This document shows positions 25,849 to 35,062 of a stretch of DNA of 64,000 bases, piece by piece. This DNA is from Streptosporangium carneum (GTDB lineage Bacteria; Actinomycetota; Actinomycetes; Streptosporangiales; Streptosporangiaceae): the NCBI RefSeq assembly GCF_027922005.1, contig NZ_BSEV01000038.1, positions 1-64,000 on the forward strand. Reading direction: 5' to 3'. Both the position numbers and the translations under genes were made by a program. The notes below the pieces were generated by a model. That model was not told the DNA's origin. It did not search any database and saw only the letters and a program-made list of their open reading frames with translations. Positions within the stretch are counted from its first letter, which is position 1. Each line of letters starts with the position of its first letter.

Positions 25849-25877
25849 CGGGCGGCGCCCGGCAGGGCCCCGCCGAG

Positions 25878-25929
25878 AGCCTTCCGTCAAAGCCTTCCGT
25901 CAGAGCCTTCTGTCGGAGGCTTCCGGCGG
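25878..25929. repeat. Four 13-bp tandem units
   Basis: Units of the form AGCCTTCCGTCAG repeat four times with rising divergence, starting 30 bp after the propeller stop. The fourth unit (AGGCTTCCGGCGG) can fold back on the earlier ones, so the array may act as a terminator. The remaining gap to the LPMO promoter (25930-26120) shows nothing clear. Confidence 0.6.
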
Positions 25930-26133
25930 GTGCGGCGCGCGTTTCCTTAATCGCTCCTTAACCGGCCTTCAAAAGGCTCTCAACGAGCGACGGCCCCCGC
26001 TGCGACCCTCACCCCGTTTTCGCAGTTGAAGGGCCATGTCACCACCGCTTTTCTCGGCGGATCCCGAGAACTTCGCCCGGTGACGGCCACCTGACGAAAC
26101 TTCGGGCGACACATCGCCCGAGCGTTTACTGTT

Positions 26134-26146
26134 AGGAAACTTTCCT
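26134..26146. promoter_or_regulatory. Palindrome AGGAAA-C-TTTCCT upstream of LPMO gene
   Basis: A 13-bp symmetrical site lies in an AT-rich promoter pocket about 38 bp before the LPMO start, next to TTTATAT-like -10 sequence. It is well placed as an operator for polysaccharide-responsive control; the binding protein is unknown. Confidence 0.5.
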
Positions 26147-26183
26147 TTATATTTAAAGTCACCCCCCAGCGAAGGAGCAGTAC

Positions 26184-26927
26184 ATGCGGAGAACGACAAC
26201 CCTGCTGTCAGCGTCGATGCTCGCCATGGTGACCACGGTGTTCATGGCCACTCCGGCGGAGGCGCACGGGTACATCTCCAACCCTCCGAGCCGTCAGGCC
26301 TTCTGCGCCCAGGGCAAGATCGCCTGTGGTGAGGTCAAGTACGAGCCGCAGAGCGTGGAGGCCCCCAAGGGTGGGCGGACCTGCAGCGGAGGCTCACGCT
26401 TCACCGAGCTTGACGACGACAGCAGGAACTGGCCGGTCACGAGCGTCGGCAACACGGTCAACTTCACCTGGTCGCTGACCGCTCGCCACGCCACCAGCAC
26501 GTGGGAGTACTACATCGGCGGCACCAAGATCGCCTCGTTCAACGACGGCGGCAGGCAGCCCGGCGCCACCGTCAACCACTCCGTGAGCATGGGCGGCAGG
26601 ACCGGACGTCAGAAGGTTCTGGCCATCTGGAACATCGCGGACACGGGCAACGCCTTCTACGCGTGCGTCGACCTGCAGGTGGGCGGCGGCGGCAACCCCA
26701 GCCCCACCCCCACCGTCACGCCGACCGTGACCCCCACCTCCACCCCCACCGTGACCCCGACCTCCACCCCCACCAACAACCCCGGTGGAACCTGGAGCGC
26801 GGGCACCGCGTACCGCGCGGGCGACCAGGTCACCTACGGCAGCGCCTCCTACCGCTGCCTCCAGGCGCACACCGCGCTGACCGGCTGGGAGCCGCCGAAC
26901 GTTCCGAGCCTCTGGCAGAAGCTGTGA
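26184..26927 (+). CDS. AA10 lytic polysaccharide monooxygenase with C-terminal CBM5/12
   Basis: 247 residues, AAGGAG ribosome site. Signal peptide cleavage after AEA leaves His28 as the N-terminus, which with His102 (TARHATSTW) forms the copper histidine brace. The catalytic domain runs to about residue 170. A Pro/Thr repeat linker (about 173-203, TPTVTP-type units) then leads to a carbohydrate-binding module with WSAGTAYRAGDQVTY and LTGWEPPNVPSLWQ, typical of chitin-binding CBM5/12. The enzyme oxidatively cleaves crystalline chitin or cellulose outside the cell. The chitin-type CBM favours chitin. It is followed by a strong terminator. Confidence 0.95.
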   Translation: MRRTTTLLSASMLAMVTTVFMATPAEAHGYISNPPSRQAFCAQGKIACGEVKYEPQSVEAPKGGRTCSGGSRFTELDDDSRNWPVTSVGNTVNFTWSLTARHATSTWEYYIGGTKIASFNDGGRQPGATVNHSVSMGGRTGRQKVLAIWNIADTGNAFYACVDLQVGGGGNPSPTPTVTPTVTPTSTPTVTPTSTPTNNPGGTWSAGTAYRAGDQVTYGSASYRCLQAHTALTGWEPPNVPSLWQKL

Positions 26928-26950
26928 CCCTCTTCTGACGAGCCTCACCC

Positions 26951-26982
26951 ACGGACCCGCGCCCCACAGGGCGCGGGTCCGT
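26951..26982. terminator. Strong hairpin terminator after LPMO
   Basis: A perfect 14-bp stem (ACGGACCCGCGCCC and its complement) closes a four-base loop, 23 bp after the LPMO stop, between convergent transcription units. Confidence 0.85.
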
Positions 26983-27022
26983 TCGTCTTCTGACGGCCTC
27001 CGCCGGCCGTGCCCCGCGCCTG

Positions 27023-29140
27023 TCAGCCGGTCGGACGCCCGTGCCAGGAGGCCCGGACCAGGGCGCGTTCCGTGGCCGTGAGGTGGACGGCGGCGGCAAG
27101 CCAGGACCAGGCGTAACGGTCTCCCTCCGTGTCCACCAGGCGGCCGAACACGTCGCGGGCGCGACGGTCCGCCTCCTCGGTGAGCGCGACGAACAACTCG
27201 GCCGCGGTCTCGAATCCCGCCCTGCGGAGCGGGGCCGACTGGGCGAGGGAGTCGCCGCCGCGAGCGGACTCGGCGACCGCCCGACGACCGCCGGAGACGG
27301 CCAGCTCGACCAGCCTGCGCACCCGCCAGAGCGGCGAACCCGCCACCGGGTCGGCGTCGGCCGTGCCCCCTTCGCTCTCCGTTCCCGGGTTCGGCGGGCA
27401 GTCGTCGCGGGACGGGAGATGAGAACCCCGCAGGCGGTCGTACCCGAGGTCGGCGCGGCCGAGCCACTCGGCGGGCAGGCGAAGCGTCGGCCCTGGACCG
27501 GGGACCGGCCCGACCGCCAGGGGGCGCATGGTGGCCGCCCGGTCGGGGTCAAGCCTCCCGATGACCCGCACCCGCAGCCCTGGACGGGAGGCGAGCTGCC
27601 TCAGGTTCTCGACATGGGCCAGGTCGGGGTGGGGGTTCGCCGCCACGAGCCGGATCAGCGGTCCTCGCGGGGGGAACGGGCCGTCACCCGGAACCTCCCC
27701 CCCTCCCGTCCCCGGCTCGGAGTCCGCGGGGTTCCCCGTTCCCGACTCCGTTCGCGCGGGACCCTCTGAGCGTGGCAGCTCGCGGGCGAGCAGCCGGTCA
27801 CCCTCGGCTCCGACGATCACCAGGTCGCAGCCGACCGGCCGGTTCGCCTCCTCCGCCGCCTGCGGATCACCCCAGAGGTCACTGGACAGCCTCGCGTCGG
27901 CCGCCTGGGCGAGTGTGCGGGCGAACAGCGCCGCCAGCGGCCCCTGCGACCAGGGCAGGCCCGCGACAGGGGTGGCCCGCACCCCCCGCCCCGACCCGAG
28001 ACGCCCCTCCGGGGAGATCGTCGCCCCGGAGATCAACAGTCCTCCACGGGCCAGCTGCGCGTGGTTCACGGTGGCCGCGCCGAGCGTGACCGTGGCCGTT
28101 CCCGCACCCCTGGCACGAGCGGCCCCGCCTGGTCTGACGTCGGCCACGGAGAACCAGCGCCCGTCCTCCGCGACGAGGTGGGTGACCACCCCGCCGTAAC
28201 CGGTGGCGCTGATCACCGGTTCCCGGCAGACCCCGTGAACGCGCAACCCCTCCCCCTGCCTGTAGGCACGGCGGGTGGTCCCCAGCAGGGCCGGGTCGGA
28301 GTCGGCCGCCGCGATCCTGCCCGAGGTCAGCAGGAGATCGCGAAGCGCGGAGGCCAGGTCGGTGAGACGGTGGCCGTCGTGGCGCTCGCGGGCGGCCCGC
28401 AGTCCCCGGACGACCCGCAGGGCCGCCGCCTCGGCTCTGGGCAGGCCGGCAAGTCTGGCCGTGTGCGCCGCGCGGAGCAGCTCGGCCTGGAGCACCGCGC
28501 CCGCCCCGGGCACCCCGGCCACGAGCACGGCGACGGCGGCTTCCCGTACCTCGGCCGCCGCCGCCACCTGCCCTGCGGTGGGTCCCGTGGGCGTGTCCGC
28601 GCGCGGGGATCCGCTCTCCTGATCGGGAGCGGGCGCCCCGCCGGCTTCCTGCGCCCCGCCTTCGACGCGACCGGCCCGGCTCGCCGATCCGGCGCCGGCG
28701 CGCGCGGTCGTGGCCGCGTGCGCGGTCGTGTCCTCGTCGAGGACCGCGCCGGCGTCGCCGGCCGTGTCGGCGTCGCGGCCGGCGCTCTCCGCGCCGCTCT
28801 CCACGTCGGTGTCCGCGTCGGTGTCCGCGACGGGGCAGGCGGTGAGAACGGCCGCCCGGTGCAGGCAGCGCGGCGCGAGCAGACAGCTGCACAGCGCCGC
28901 GCCGGGATCGACGACCACACCCGACCTGCCGGGAACGAGTGTGACCACCGCGTCCTCGCCCCAGTTGACGGAGACGGTCCGCCCGTCGGCGACGACGGGC
29001 AGAGCGACGCAGCGCTCGACCGCCGCGTCCAGTTTCTTGCGCAGCCGGGGCGTGAGGTCCTCCACGGCCGCGGCGGCCACGTGCGGCTCCACCGCAGGCA
29101 GCCGCGTGGCGGAAGCGGGAGGGGATGCGGGGAGATTCAA
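27023..29140 (-). CDS. SWIM zinc-finger protein, last gene of the MoxR/VWA operon
   Basis: 705 residues. TTG 29140 overlaps the stop of the upstream gene as TTGA and has GAGGAGAAG before it. The SWIM finger is C84-S-C86-(5)-C92-L-H94, a zinc site that often binds DNA or protein. An acidic low-complexity tract (DADTDVESGAES and similar) follows, then a long helical and beta region with KLDAAVERC near the start and repeated low-complexity inserts. SWIM proteins of this kind travel with MoxR ATPases and VWA proteins in actinobacteria and are presumed partners. Direct function unknown. It ends 40 bp from the LPMO terminator. Confidence 0.82.
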   Translation of the reverse strand: MNLPASPPASATRLPAVEPHVAAAAVEDLTPRLRKKLDAAVERCVALPVVADGRTVSVNWGEDAVVTLVPGRSGVVVDPGAALCSCLLAPRCLHRAAVLTACPVADTDADTDVESGAESAGRDADTAGDAGAVLDEDTTAHAATTARAGAGSASRAGRVEGGAQEAGGAPAPDQESGSPRADTPTGPTAGQVAAAAEVREAAVAVLVAGVPGAGAVLQAELLRAAHTARLAGLPRAEAAALRVVRGLRAARERHDGHRLTDLASALRDLLLTSGRIAAADSDPALLGTTRRAYRQGEGLRVHGVCREPVISATGYGGVVTHLVAEDGRWFSVADVRPGGAARARGAGTATVTLGAATVNHAQLARGGLLISGATISPEGRLGSGRGVRATPVAGLPWSQGPLAALFARTLAQAADARLSSDLWGDPQAAEEANRPVGCDLVIVGAEGDRLLARELPRSEGPARTESGTGNPADSEPGTGGGEVPGDGPFPPRGPLIRLVAANPHPDLAHVENLRQLASRPGLRVRVIGRLDPDRAATMRPLAVGPVPGPGPTLRLPAEWLGRADLGYDRLRGSHLPSRDDCPPNPGTESEGGTADADPVAGSPLWRVRRLVELAVSGGRRAVAESARGGDSLAQSAPLRRAGFETAAELFVALTEEADRRARDVFGRLVDTEGDRYAWSWLAAAVHLTATERALVRASWHGRPTG

Positions 29141-32100
29141 CGGGCTTCTCCTCGGAGGCGGTCGCCCACCCAGCGGGCGAGGGCGAGCGGGCTGAGCGCG
29201 GCGACCGGCATGCCGGCCGCCACGAGCTGCTGGGCGACGGGCACCGAGTAACGCGGAGTCCCCGTGTCGTCCAGAGCGGCGCATCCCAGCAGATGGACGC
29301 CGGAGGAGACGAGGGAACGGACCTCGCCGAGCAACCCTCCGATCGGGTAGCCCTCCTCGAAGTCGCTGACCACGACGGCGAGCGTACGGCTGGGCACGGT
29401 GACCAGGGAGCGCGCGTGGGCGAGCCCGGCGGCGATGTGGGTGCCGCCCCCTACCTGCACCTCCAGCAGCAGGGAGAGCGGGTCGACGACCTGGTCCGTC
29501 AGGTCGATCACCCGGGTGGAGAAGGCGAGGAAGTGCGTCGAGAGCGTCGGCACTCCCCCCAGGACGGCCGCGGTCAGCGCGGACCAGATCACCGAGGCCT
29601 CCATCGAACCGGACACGTCGACCACGAAGATCAGCCGCCAGTCGGCCTCCTTGCGGATCGGGGTGTCGAAGACCGGCCGTTCGGGAACGACGAGGAGCCT
29701 GCCGTCGTCGGTCCTGCGGGTGTGCGCCAGGTTGGCGCGGAGGGTGGCGGGCAGGTTGAGCCTCCCGCCGCGGCGACGGGTCGGGCGGGGCGTCTTCAGC
29801 CCGGTCAGCGCGGGACGCAGCCGGGTGGCGAGCTCGCGGGTCAGCTCGGCGACCAGGCGTCGCACGAGTGGCCGCAGACGGGAGAGTTGCTGCTCCGGCA
29901 GACCGCCCGCCAGGGACAGGACCGAGGTCAGCAGCTCCACCGACGGGCGCACCGCGTCCGGATCGAGCACGGCCAGCACGTCGGTCCGTCCTTCGCCCGC
30001 CGCCGCGGCCAGCACCTCCTCACGCACCTCCGTGCCGAACAGGGCCTCGAGCTCGGCGGCCCATTCGCGGGCGCCGGGAAACGACGCCCCCTGTCCTCCG
30101 CCGTCACCCGGCCGGATTCCCTGCCCGTCCGCGAGGTCGACGGCGCCTTCGCCCCGCCCCGCCCCGTACAGCTCGTCCAGGGCGTGCGCGTAACGCCGGA
30201 CGTCGGCGGGGAGTCGCTCGGTCTCCCTGCCCAGCAGCAGGCGCCACCGGTCGGCAGGGGCGAGCCTCCTGCCGACGGCTCTCTCCTCTTCCCCCTCCCC
30301 GTCCTGCGTGGTCTCCGCCGTCCCGGGTCTCATGTGCCGACGGTCCCGCGCGAGGGCCCCGGACACGTCGGCTGTGCCGGATCGTTCGAGCCGTCCGGAC
30401 GTCTCGGAGGTCTCGGACGGCTGCGGACGTTCGGGCAGAGAACCGGAGAACCCCGGCGCGGAAAGCCCCAGGGCGTTCAGACTGGCCAGCCCGGCGGCGT
30501 CCGCGGCGGTCCACAGGGCCAGCAGCTCGGGCGGGGCTCCCAGGGTCAGGTCGAGCCGGTCGCCGAGGCGGTCGGTCACGGTCCGGAGCAACCGGTCCCG
30601 TGCCGCGGGAGCGAGGGTGTCGAAACCGCCGCGCAGTGCGGGCAGCCGGTCCAGGAAGTCCCGGTCCGTGAGCCCGTCGATGCGGTCCAGCACCGGCTCC
30701 AGGGCCGCCGTGGCCGACTGCAGGAGCGGGCCCGCCGCGGTGAGCAGGCCGGTGAGCAGGCGGGACAGGCGATGGCGTCCCTCGGGGCCGGTGGCGGTGT
30801 CCACCCATCCGGCCGCGCGGGCGCCGAGGATCTGCGGCGCGTCCAGGTCCAGCAGGACGCGCGCCGCGAGCGCCGCTCCCTGCATGAGCGGGGACCCCGC
30901 GTGCGCGAGGGTGTCGAGCGCGTCGTCCATGCGCAGGCCGAGGCGTTGCTCGCCCGCCCGGGTGACAAGGGCGACCAGGGCCGCGGCGTCCTCCTGCCGG
31001 TCGCTGCCGACCAGGCCGGGCAGCGCGCGGACGGCCGCCTCCAGCAGGGTCGCGGCCAGCTCGGCCGCCTGCTCCCGGCTTTCCCGCGTGGTTCCGGGAA
31101 GATGCTCTCGCCGCAGCGCCTCCAACAGGTCGAGCGCCCGCAGCAGGTCGGGGAGTCCAGCGGTCGTGGGAAGCACGGCGGCGGCGTCCGCGAGCCGGTC
31201 GGCGACGAGGTCGGGCAGGTCGCAGAGAGCCGCGGCGCGCAGACTCGCGAGGATCAGCTCACAGGTGGGGCCGCCCTCGGCGGATTCGCGGCGGAAGGTC
31301 TCACGCAGTGTTCCCGCGGCCGCCAGGCCTGCGGTGACGCCGCGGATGCCCGCCAGGTCGAGGAGCGCGGCGACGGAAGGGGTCCACGCGAGCCGCCACC
31401 GCGTGGTGAGCGCGGTCCCGTCCCCCGTCCCGCTCACCTCGATCTGCCTGCCGTACCCGACACCGCACACCGACAGACGCTGCAGCAGGATCTCTCTGCG
31501 GCCGTCCAGATCCGAGCGGAGCGGGTCGAGACGGAGCTCTCTGGGGTCGGGACTGTCCGGGCAGGGCAGCCGCAACGCCGCCAGGTCGGCCTCCACCGAG
31601 GGGCCGAGCCCCGAACGGGGCGTGCCGGGCGCGGTTCTGCCGCGATCGGCGCCGACGAGAACCACCTCGAGGGCGCGGGCGAGCGCCCGGCCCCGGCCAA
31701 GGGGCTCCCCCTGGCCGAGCACCGTGGTCACCGCCTCGAGCAGCTCGCCCCTGCCGGGCGCGGGCAGTCCCCGCAGACGGGCCAGATCGCAGGCGAGCCG
31801 CAGCGTCTCCACGGCCTCCCCGGTGCCGGCGGTGTGCCCCGCCGCTCGCAGTTCCCTGCACAGGCCGGTGATCGCGCGGGCGGCGGCGTCCGTGACCTTC
31901 TCGGGATCGCCGCCCGCCGCGAAGACCGCCTGCTGCCAGCGCGGGTCCCGGATGCCCGCCGGATAGCCGGACCGGGAGTCGAGAAGGTCGAAGGCGTACG
32001 GCACGAGCGACGTGGCGGGCAGGGCGGCGGGCAGGGCGGCAGGCAGGGCGGCAGGCGCGGGGACGGAGGCCTGGCCGGGCGCGGAACCGACGCCGGGCTC

Positions 32101-33432
32101 GGAGGAGGTCGCGGGAGACGGCGTGACCGTCTCGGGAGAGGGCGCGGCGGACAGGGGCGGCGGCGCGAAGGACGCGCGAGACGGCGCGGCGGGCTCGGCG
32201 GCGCCGTGTTCTCCCGTGAGAAGGCCGGGTTCCCGCGCGAGAAGCAGGGCGGGAGCGTGGAACGCTCCGACCACCGCGGCGACTCGCAGACCGCGGGAGA
32301 CGGCTCCGGCGAGCACCTCGCGCATGTGCGCCTCGCGGGCCAGATCTCCCGAGGGCACGCCGCCGGAGGCCGCCGCGTCCTGACGCAACGCCCACCCCAC
32401 TCCCAGAGCGGCTCGGCGCACCGCCTCAGGCGAGCACCCGGGAGCGAGCACCTCGACGGCGCGATCCCACATGTCGTCCCCGTCCCTGCCGGTGCAGGAG
32501 GCGGCCAGGCCGTCAGCGAAGGCGCTCCCCGTCGAGAGCATCACGTCCCCGGACGTCTCCGCGCCGTCCGAGGCCCACTCGGCCTGCGCCGTGTCTTGTC
32601 GAAGCCCGCTGTCTTCTTGAATCGCGCCTTTCCGCGCTGCCTCCTTCCCGGCCTTCTCAGCGGGTTCCCGGTCCTCCTGCGCCCGCGGGGAGGTCCGCGC
32701 CGATCCGCCCTCGGACCTGGCCGGGGCCGACAGCGGCAGGTCACAGCAGAGCACCTCGGCCCCGCGTTCCCGCGCCCAGCGAATGGCCGCCAGTTCCGGG
32801 GAGAAGTCGGCGAAGGGATAGAAGCCGAGCCTGCCGTCCGCTCCGGTCCCGGCGAGGGCCACCGGCGCGACGGTGGCGGGGTCCGCCAGGTGCACGAGCC
32901 AGGGTTGGAAGTCGACGGGCAGCTCCACACAGACCACCTCCGCCCCCGCGGCGTCCAGCAACGCGGGAACGGCCGCCGCCAGCGCGGGGCTGTGGTGGCG
33001 CACCCCCAGCAGGTACGGCCGGGCGGAAGCGGCGAGCGCGTCCACCGCCTGCTGCGGATCGCCGACGGCCGTCCCCCCTGCGCCCGTCTGCCCGCCGGCG
33101 GCGCGCCACGCGGTCACATCCCGGACGTCCGTCCCCTCCGCGCCCACGCCCCGGGCGACGCCGCCCTCGAGGACCGTCTCCCGAGCGACCGCGTCGCTCC
33201 TCATGCTCCGAGCAGCATCGGCGGGATGACCCGCCTCCCATACGCTCATCTCCTGAGCATTCACGCCCCGGGTATCCATGTCATGAAAAATCGTATTTCG
33301 CATATCCGCACTTCGAAGGCTCATGTCCTGAGCGTTCACGCTTCGTCTGTCCGCCCGCTGAGAACCGGCGTCAGGGGGATCCGCGTCCCGGGTCCCCCCG
33401 TACGAGGCACTCGTCTCCCCGCCGCCGCTCAA
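29137..33432 (-). CDS. DUF5682-VWA fusion protein of the MoxR operon
   Basis: About 1431 residues if started at TTG 33432, which overlaps the MoxR stop (TTGA); later starts are possible, since the first 135 residues are low-complexity with a repeated NAQ(D/E)MS motif. DUF5682 begins at LLGVRHHSPA (about 140), continues with VVCVELPVDFQPWL and VAAVVGAFHAPALL, and is interrupted by a Pro/Ala insert (about 405-475). A linker leads into WRLLLGRETERL, helical bundles, and the VWA domain (about 1260-1420) with its metal site DVSGSMEAS near 1271. In relatives known to me these are two genes; here one uninterrupted frame joins them. VWA partners of MoxR ATPases deliver the ATPase to targets. Confidence 0.82.
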   Translation of the reverse strand: MSGGGETSASYGGTRDADPPDAGSQRADRRSVNAQDMSLRSADMRNTIFHDMDTRGVNAQEMSVWEAGHPADAARSMRSDAVARETVLEGGVARGVGAEGTDVRDVTAWRAAGGQTGAGGTAVGDPQQAVDALAASARPYLLGVRHHSPALAAAVPALLDAAGAEVVCVELPVDFQPWLVHLADPATVAPVALAGTGADGRLGFYPFADFSPELAAIRWARERGAEVLCCDLPLSAPARSEGGSARTSPRAQEDREPAEKAGKEAARKGAIQEDSGLRQDTAQAEWASDGAETSGDVMLSTGSAFADGLAASCTGRDGDDMWDRAVEVLAPGCSPEAVRRAALGVGWALRQDAAASGGVPSGDLAREAHMREVLAGAVSRGLRVAAVVGAFHAPALLLAREPGLLTGEHGAAEPAAPSRASFAPPPLSAAPSPETVTPSPATSSEPGVGSAPGQASVPAPAALPAALPAALPATSLVPYAFDLLDSRSGYPAGIRDPRWQQAVFAAGGDPEKVTDAAARAITGLCRELRAAGHTAGTGEAVETLRLACDLARLRGLPAPGRGELLEAVTTVLGQGEPLGRGRALARALEVVLVGADRGRTAPGTPRSGLGPSVEADLAALRLPCPDSPDPRELRLDPLRSDLDGRREILLQRLSVCGVGYGRQIEVSGTGDGTALTTRWRLAWTPSVAALLDLAGIRGVTAGLAAAGTLRETFRRESAEGGPTCELILASLRAAALCDLPDLVADRLADAAAVLPTTAGLPDLLRALDLLEALRREHLPGTTRESREQAAELAATLLEAAVRALPGLVGSDRQEDAAALVALVTRAGEQRLGLRMDDALDTLAHAGSPLMQGAALAARVLLDLDAPQILGARAAGWVDTATGPEGRHRLSRLLTGLLTAAGPLLQSATAALEPVLDRIDGLTDRDFLDRLPALRGGFDTLAPAARDRLLRTVTDRLGDRLDLTLGAPPELLALWTAADAAGLASLNALGLSAPGFSGSLPERPQPSETSETSGRLERSGTADVSGALARDRRHMRPGTAETTQDGEGEEERAVGRRLAPADRWRLLLGRETERLPADVRRYAHALDELYGAGRGEGAVDLADGQGIRPGDGGGQGASFPGAREWAAELEALFGTEVREEVLAAAAGEGRTDVLAVLDPDAVRPSVELLTSVLSLAGGLPEQQLSRLRPLVRRLVAELTRELATRLRPALTGLKTPRPTRRRGGRLNLPATLRANLAHTRRTDDGRLLVVPERPVFDTPIRKEADWRLIFVVDVSGSMEASVIWSALTAAVLGGVPTLSTHFLAFSTRVIDLTDQVVDPLSLLLEVQVGGGTHIAAGLAHARSLVTVPSRTLAVVVSDFEEGYPIGGLLGEVRSLVSSGVHLLGCAALDDTGTPRYSVPVAQQLVAAGMPVAALSPLALARWVGDRLRGEAR

Positions 33433-34619
33433 CGCAGGTTCTCCCGCAGGTCCCAGAGCCTGCGCCACATCGCTGAGCCGTCCTCGGCGCGACGGCGCAC
33501 GGGACCGTCCCAGTAGCCGAGCAGCCGCGAGTGGTCGGCCGGGTCGTCCTTGCGGACCACACCGAGCAGGTGCCCGGGCATCAGATCGAGGACGTCCCCG
33601 CCCGGCAGGTAGGCCGCCGCCACGCCGAGGGAGGCGGCCACCTGCACCGCTTCCGCGGTTGACATCACCGTTCCCGGGCGTTCGACGTCCCAGCCCTCGG
33701 CCGAGCGTCCGGAGCGCAGATCCCGGAAGACGGTGACCAGCGCGTCCAGCACGGCGTCGTCCACGCCGAAGGCGGCGCCGGCCCGCTGCACCACGGCCGC
33801 GGCCTGGCCGCGCACCAAAGCGGTCTCGGCCGCGGGATCGGCGATGGGGTTGACGGTCTCGAAGTTGAACCGGCGCTTGAGCGCGGCCGACATCTCCGAG
33901 ACGCCCCTGTCCCGCAGGTTGGCCGTGGCGATCACCGTGAAGCCGGGGACGGCGGCCACCAGGGCGTCCGCGCTGCCCGCCAGCTCGGGCACGCTGACCC
34001 GCCGGTCGGACAGGATCGACACCAGGGCGTCCTGCACCTCGGGCAGGCAGCGGGTGATCTCCTCGACCCGGGCGACGCGCCCCGTGCGCATGGCGGTCAG
34101 CACCGGGGAGTCGACCAGCGCCTGAAGGCTCGGTCCCTGCGCGAGCAGGAGGGCGTAGTTCCAGCCGTAGCGGAAGGCGTCCTCCGTGGTGCCCGCGGTG
34201 CCCTGTACGGTGAGCGCGCTCGTGCCGCATACGGCGGCGGCGAGCAGCTCGGAGAGCATCGACTTGGCGGTGCCGGGCTCTCCGACCAGAAGCAGGCCGC
34301 GCTCACCGGCGAGGGTGACCACGCAGCGCTCCACCAGGGCGCGCTCGCCGACGAACTTGGGAGCCACCACGAGCCTGGCCGGCGGCTCGAGACCGTCGGC
34401 GCCGGTCGGCCGGCCGCCCTTGGGCAGTTCCAGGGGCTCGTCACCGCTGCCGCAGATGAACGTGACCACCGCTCGCGGAGTCAGCGCCCACCCTGGAGGA
34501 CGAGGGCCGTCGTCGTGGGCGGCGAGGAAGGCGAGCTCGCCGGCGTGCCGTTCCTCGGCGGGCAGCGCCTGCCGGTTGGCGGGAACGGCGGAGGGCTCCG
34601 CCTGTCGCGTCGTGGGCAT
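33429..34619 (-). CDS. MoxR-type AAA+ ATPase
   Basis: 396 residues from ATG 34619. Walker A is GEPGTAKS (113-120). The Walker B strand reads VARVEEITRCLPEVQDAL, with Glu-Glu in place of the usual Asp-Glu, as in this MoxR subgroup. Sensor 1 is VIATANLRDRG and the arginine region AALKRRFNFE. A C-terminal lid domain follows. Such ATPases form hexamers that remodel or load cofactors into partner proteins together with VWA proteins (RavA-ViaA, CbbQ-CbbO). The stop overlaps the fusion gene's TTG. A 443-bp gap separates it from the giant gene upstream, so it may also have its own promoter. Confidence 0.9.
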   Translation of the reverse strand: MPTTRQAEPSAVPANRQALPAEERHAGELAFLAAHDDGPRPPGWALTPRAVVTFICGSGDEPLELPKGGRPTGADGLEPPARLVVAPKFVGERALVERCVVTLAGERGLLLVGEPGTAKSMLSELLAAAVCGTSALTVQGTAGTTEDAFRYGWNYALLLAQGPSLQALVDSPVLTAMRTGRVARVEEITRCLPEVQDALVSILSDRRVSVPELAGSADALVAAVPGFTVIATANLRDRGVSEMSAALKRRFNFETVNPIADPAAETALVRGQAAAVVQRAGAAFGVDDAVLDALVTVFRDLRSGRSAEGWDVERPGTVMSTAEAVQVAASLGVAAAYLPGGDVLDLMPGHLLGVVRKDDPADHSRLLGYWDGPVRRRAEDGSAMWRRLWDLRENLR

Positions 34620-35062
34620 GGAGGGGAATCCTTCGTGTCTCGGGCCCCCGCCCCGTCGTGGGACGGGTGCGGGCGTGCCGGTCGGGTCGTGCCTGCGGAT
34701 GGCCGGGGACCGCCCGTGAGGCGGGGAACGGGAAAAGCCTGGAAGAACGGAAACGATCCCACGGAAAGCGGGAGTGAAGCCGAAGAAGCCGGAGTGAGGC
34801 CGAAAGGCGCCGGAGGCGGAGCCAGGCGCTGGGGGACGGCGGAGCCGGAAAGGACCTGGGCGACCCCGAGGATCGAGAGCAGGCCCGCGGAACAGCGAAA
34901 GCGATTCCAAAAGCCAAACTTCCCAATGAAACAGACAAAAGGATCGATCCAGATAAATCTCGACGAAAAGCGGAAAGTCGCACAGACCTGGAGAGGAGTC
35001 GCCTCGGGGAAGGCGGACGGGCGCGGTGACGGCATGTGTGACACCGCACCCGTCCCAGGCCC
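34620..35062 (-). other. 443-bp gap inside the operon
   Basis: No gene supported. The part 34730-34830 is a low-complexity run of GCCGGAG/GAAGCC-like words. The part 34890-34985 is A/T-richer and could hold a secondary promoter for the MoxR-VWA-SWIM half. No terminator hairpin was recognised, so read-through from the giant gene is possible. Confidence 0.4.

Noticed and set aside
26690..26780. Possible CRISPR-like short repeats
   Set aside because: They encode the Thr/Pro linker of the LPMO (TPTVTP-type codons) and lack spacers. The same applies to 47760-47880 and 48260-48460.
30104..30320. Separate start for a stand-alone VWA gene inside the fusion
   Set aside because: The frame contains in-frame Met and Val codons but no stop codon separates the two domains, so an independent gene is not required.
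29125..33516. A 1463-codon open frame on the plus strand opposite the DUF5682-VWA gene
   Set aside because: It is the antisense shadow of a high-GC gene: the product is Arg/Gly/Gln-rich, has no domain, and the opposite strand encodes recognisable MoxR-operon motifs.
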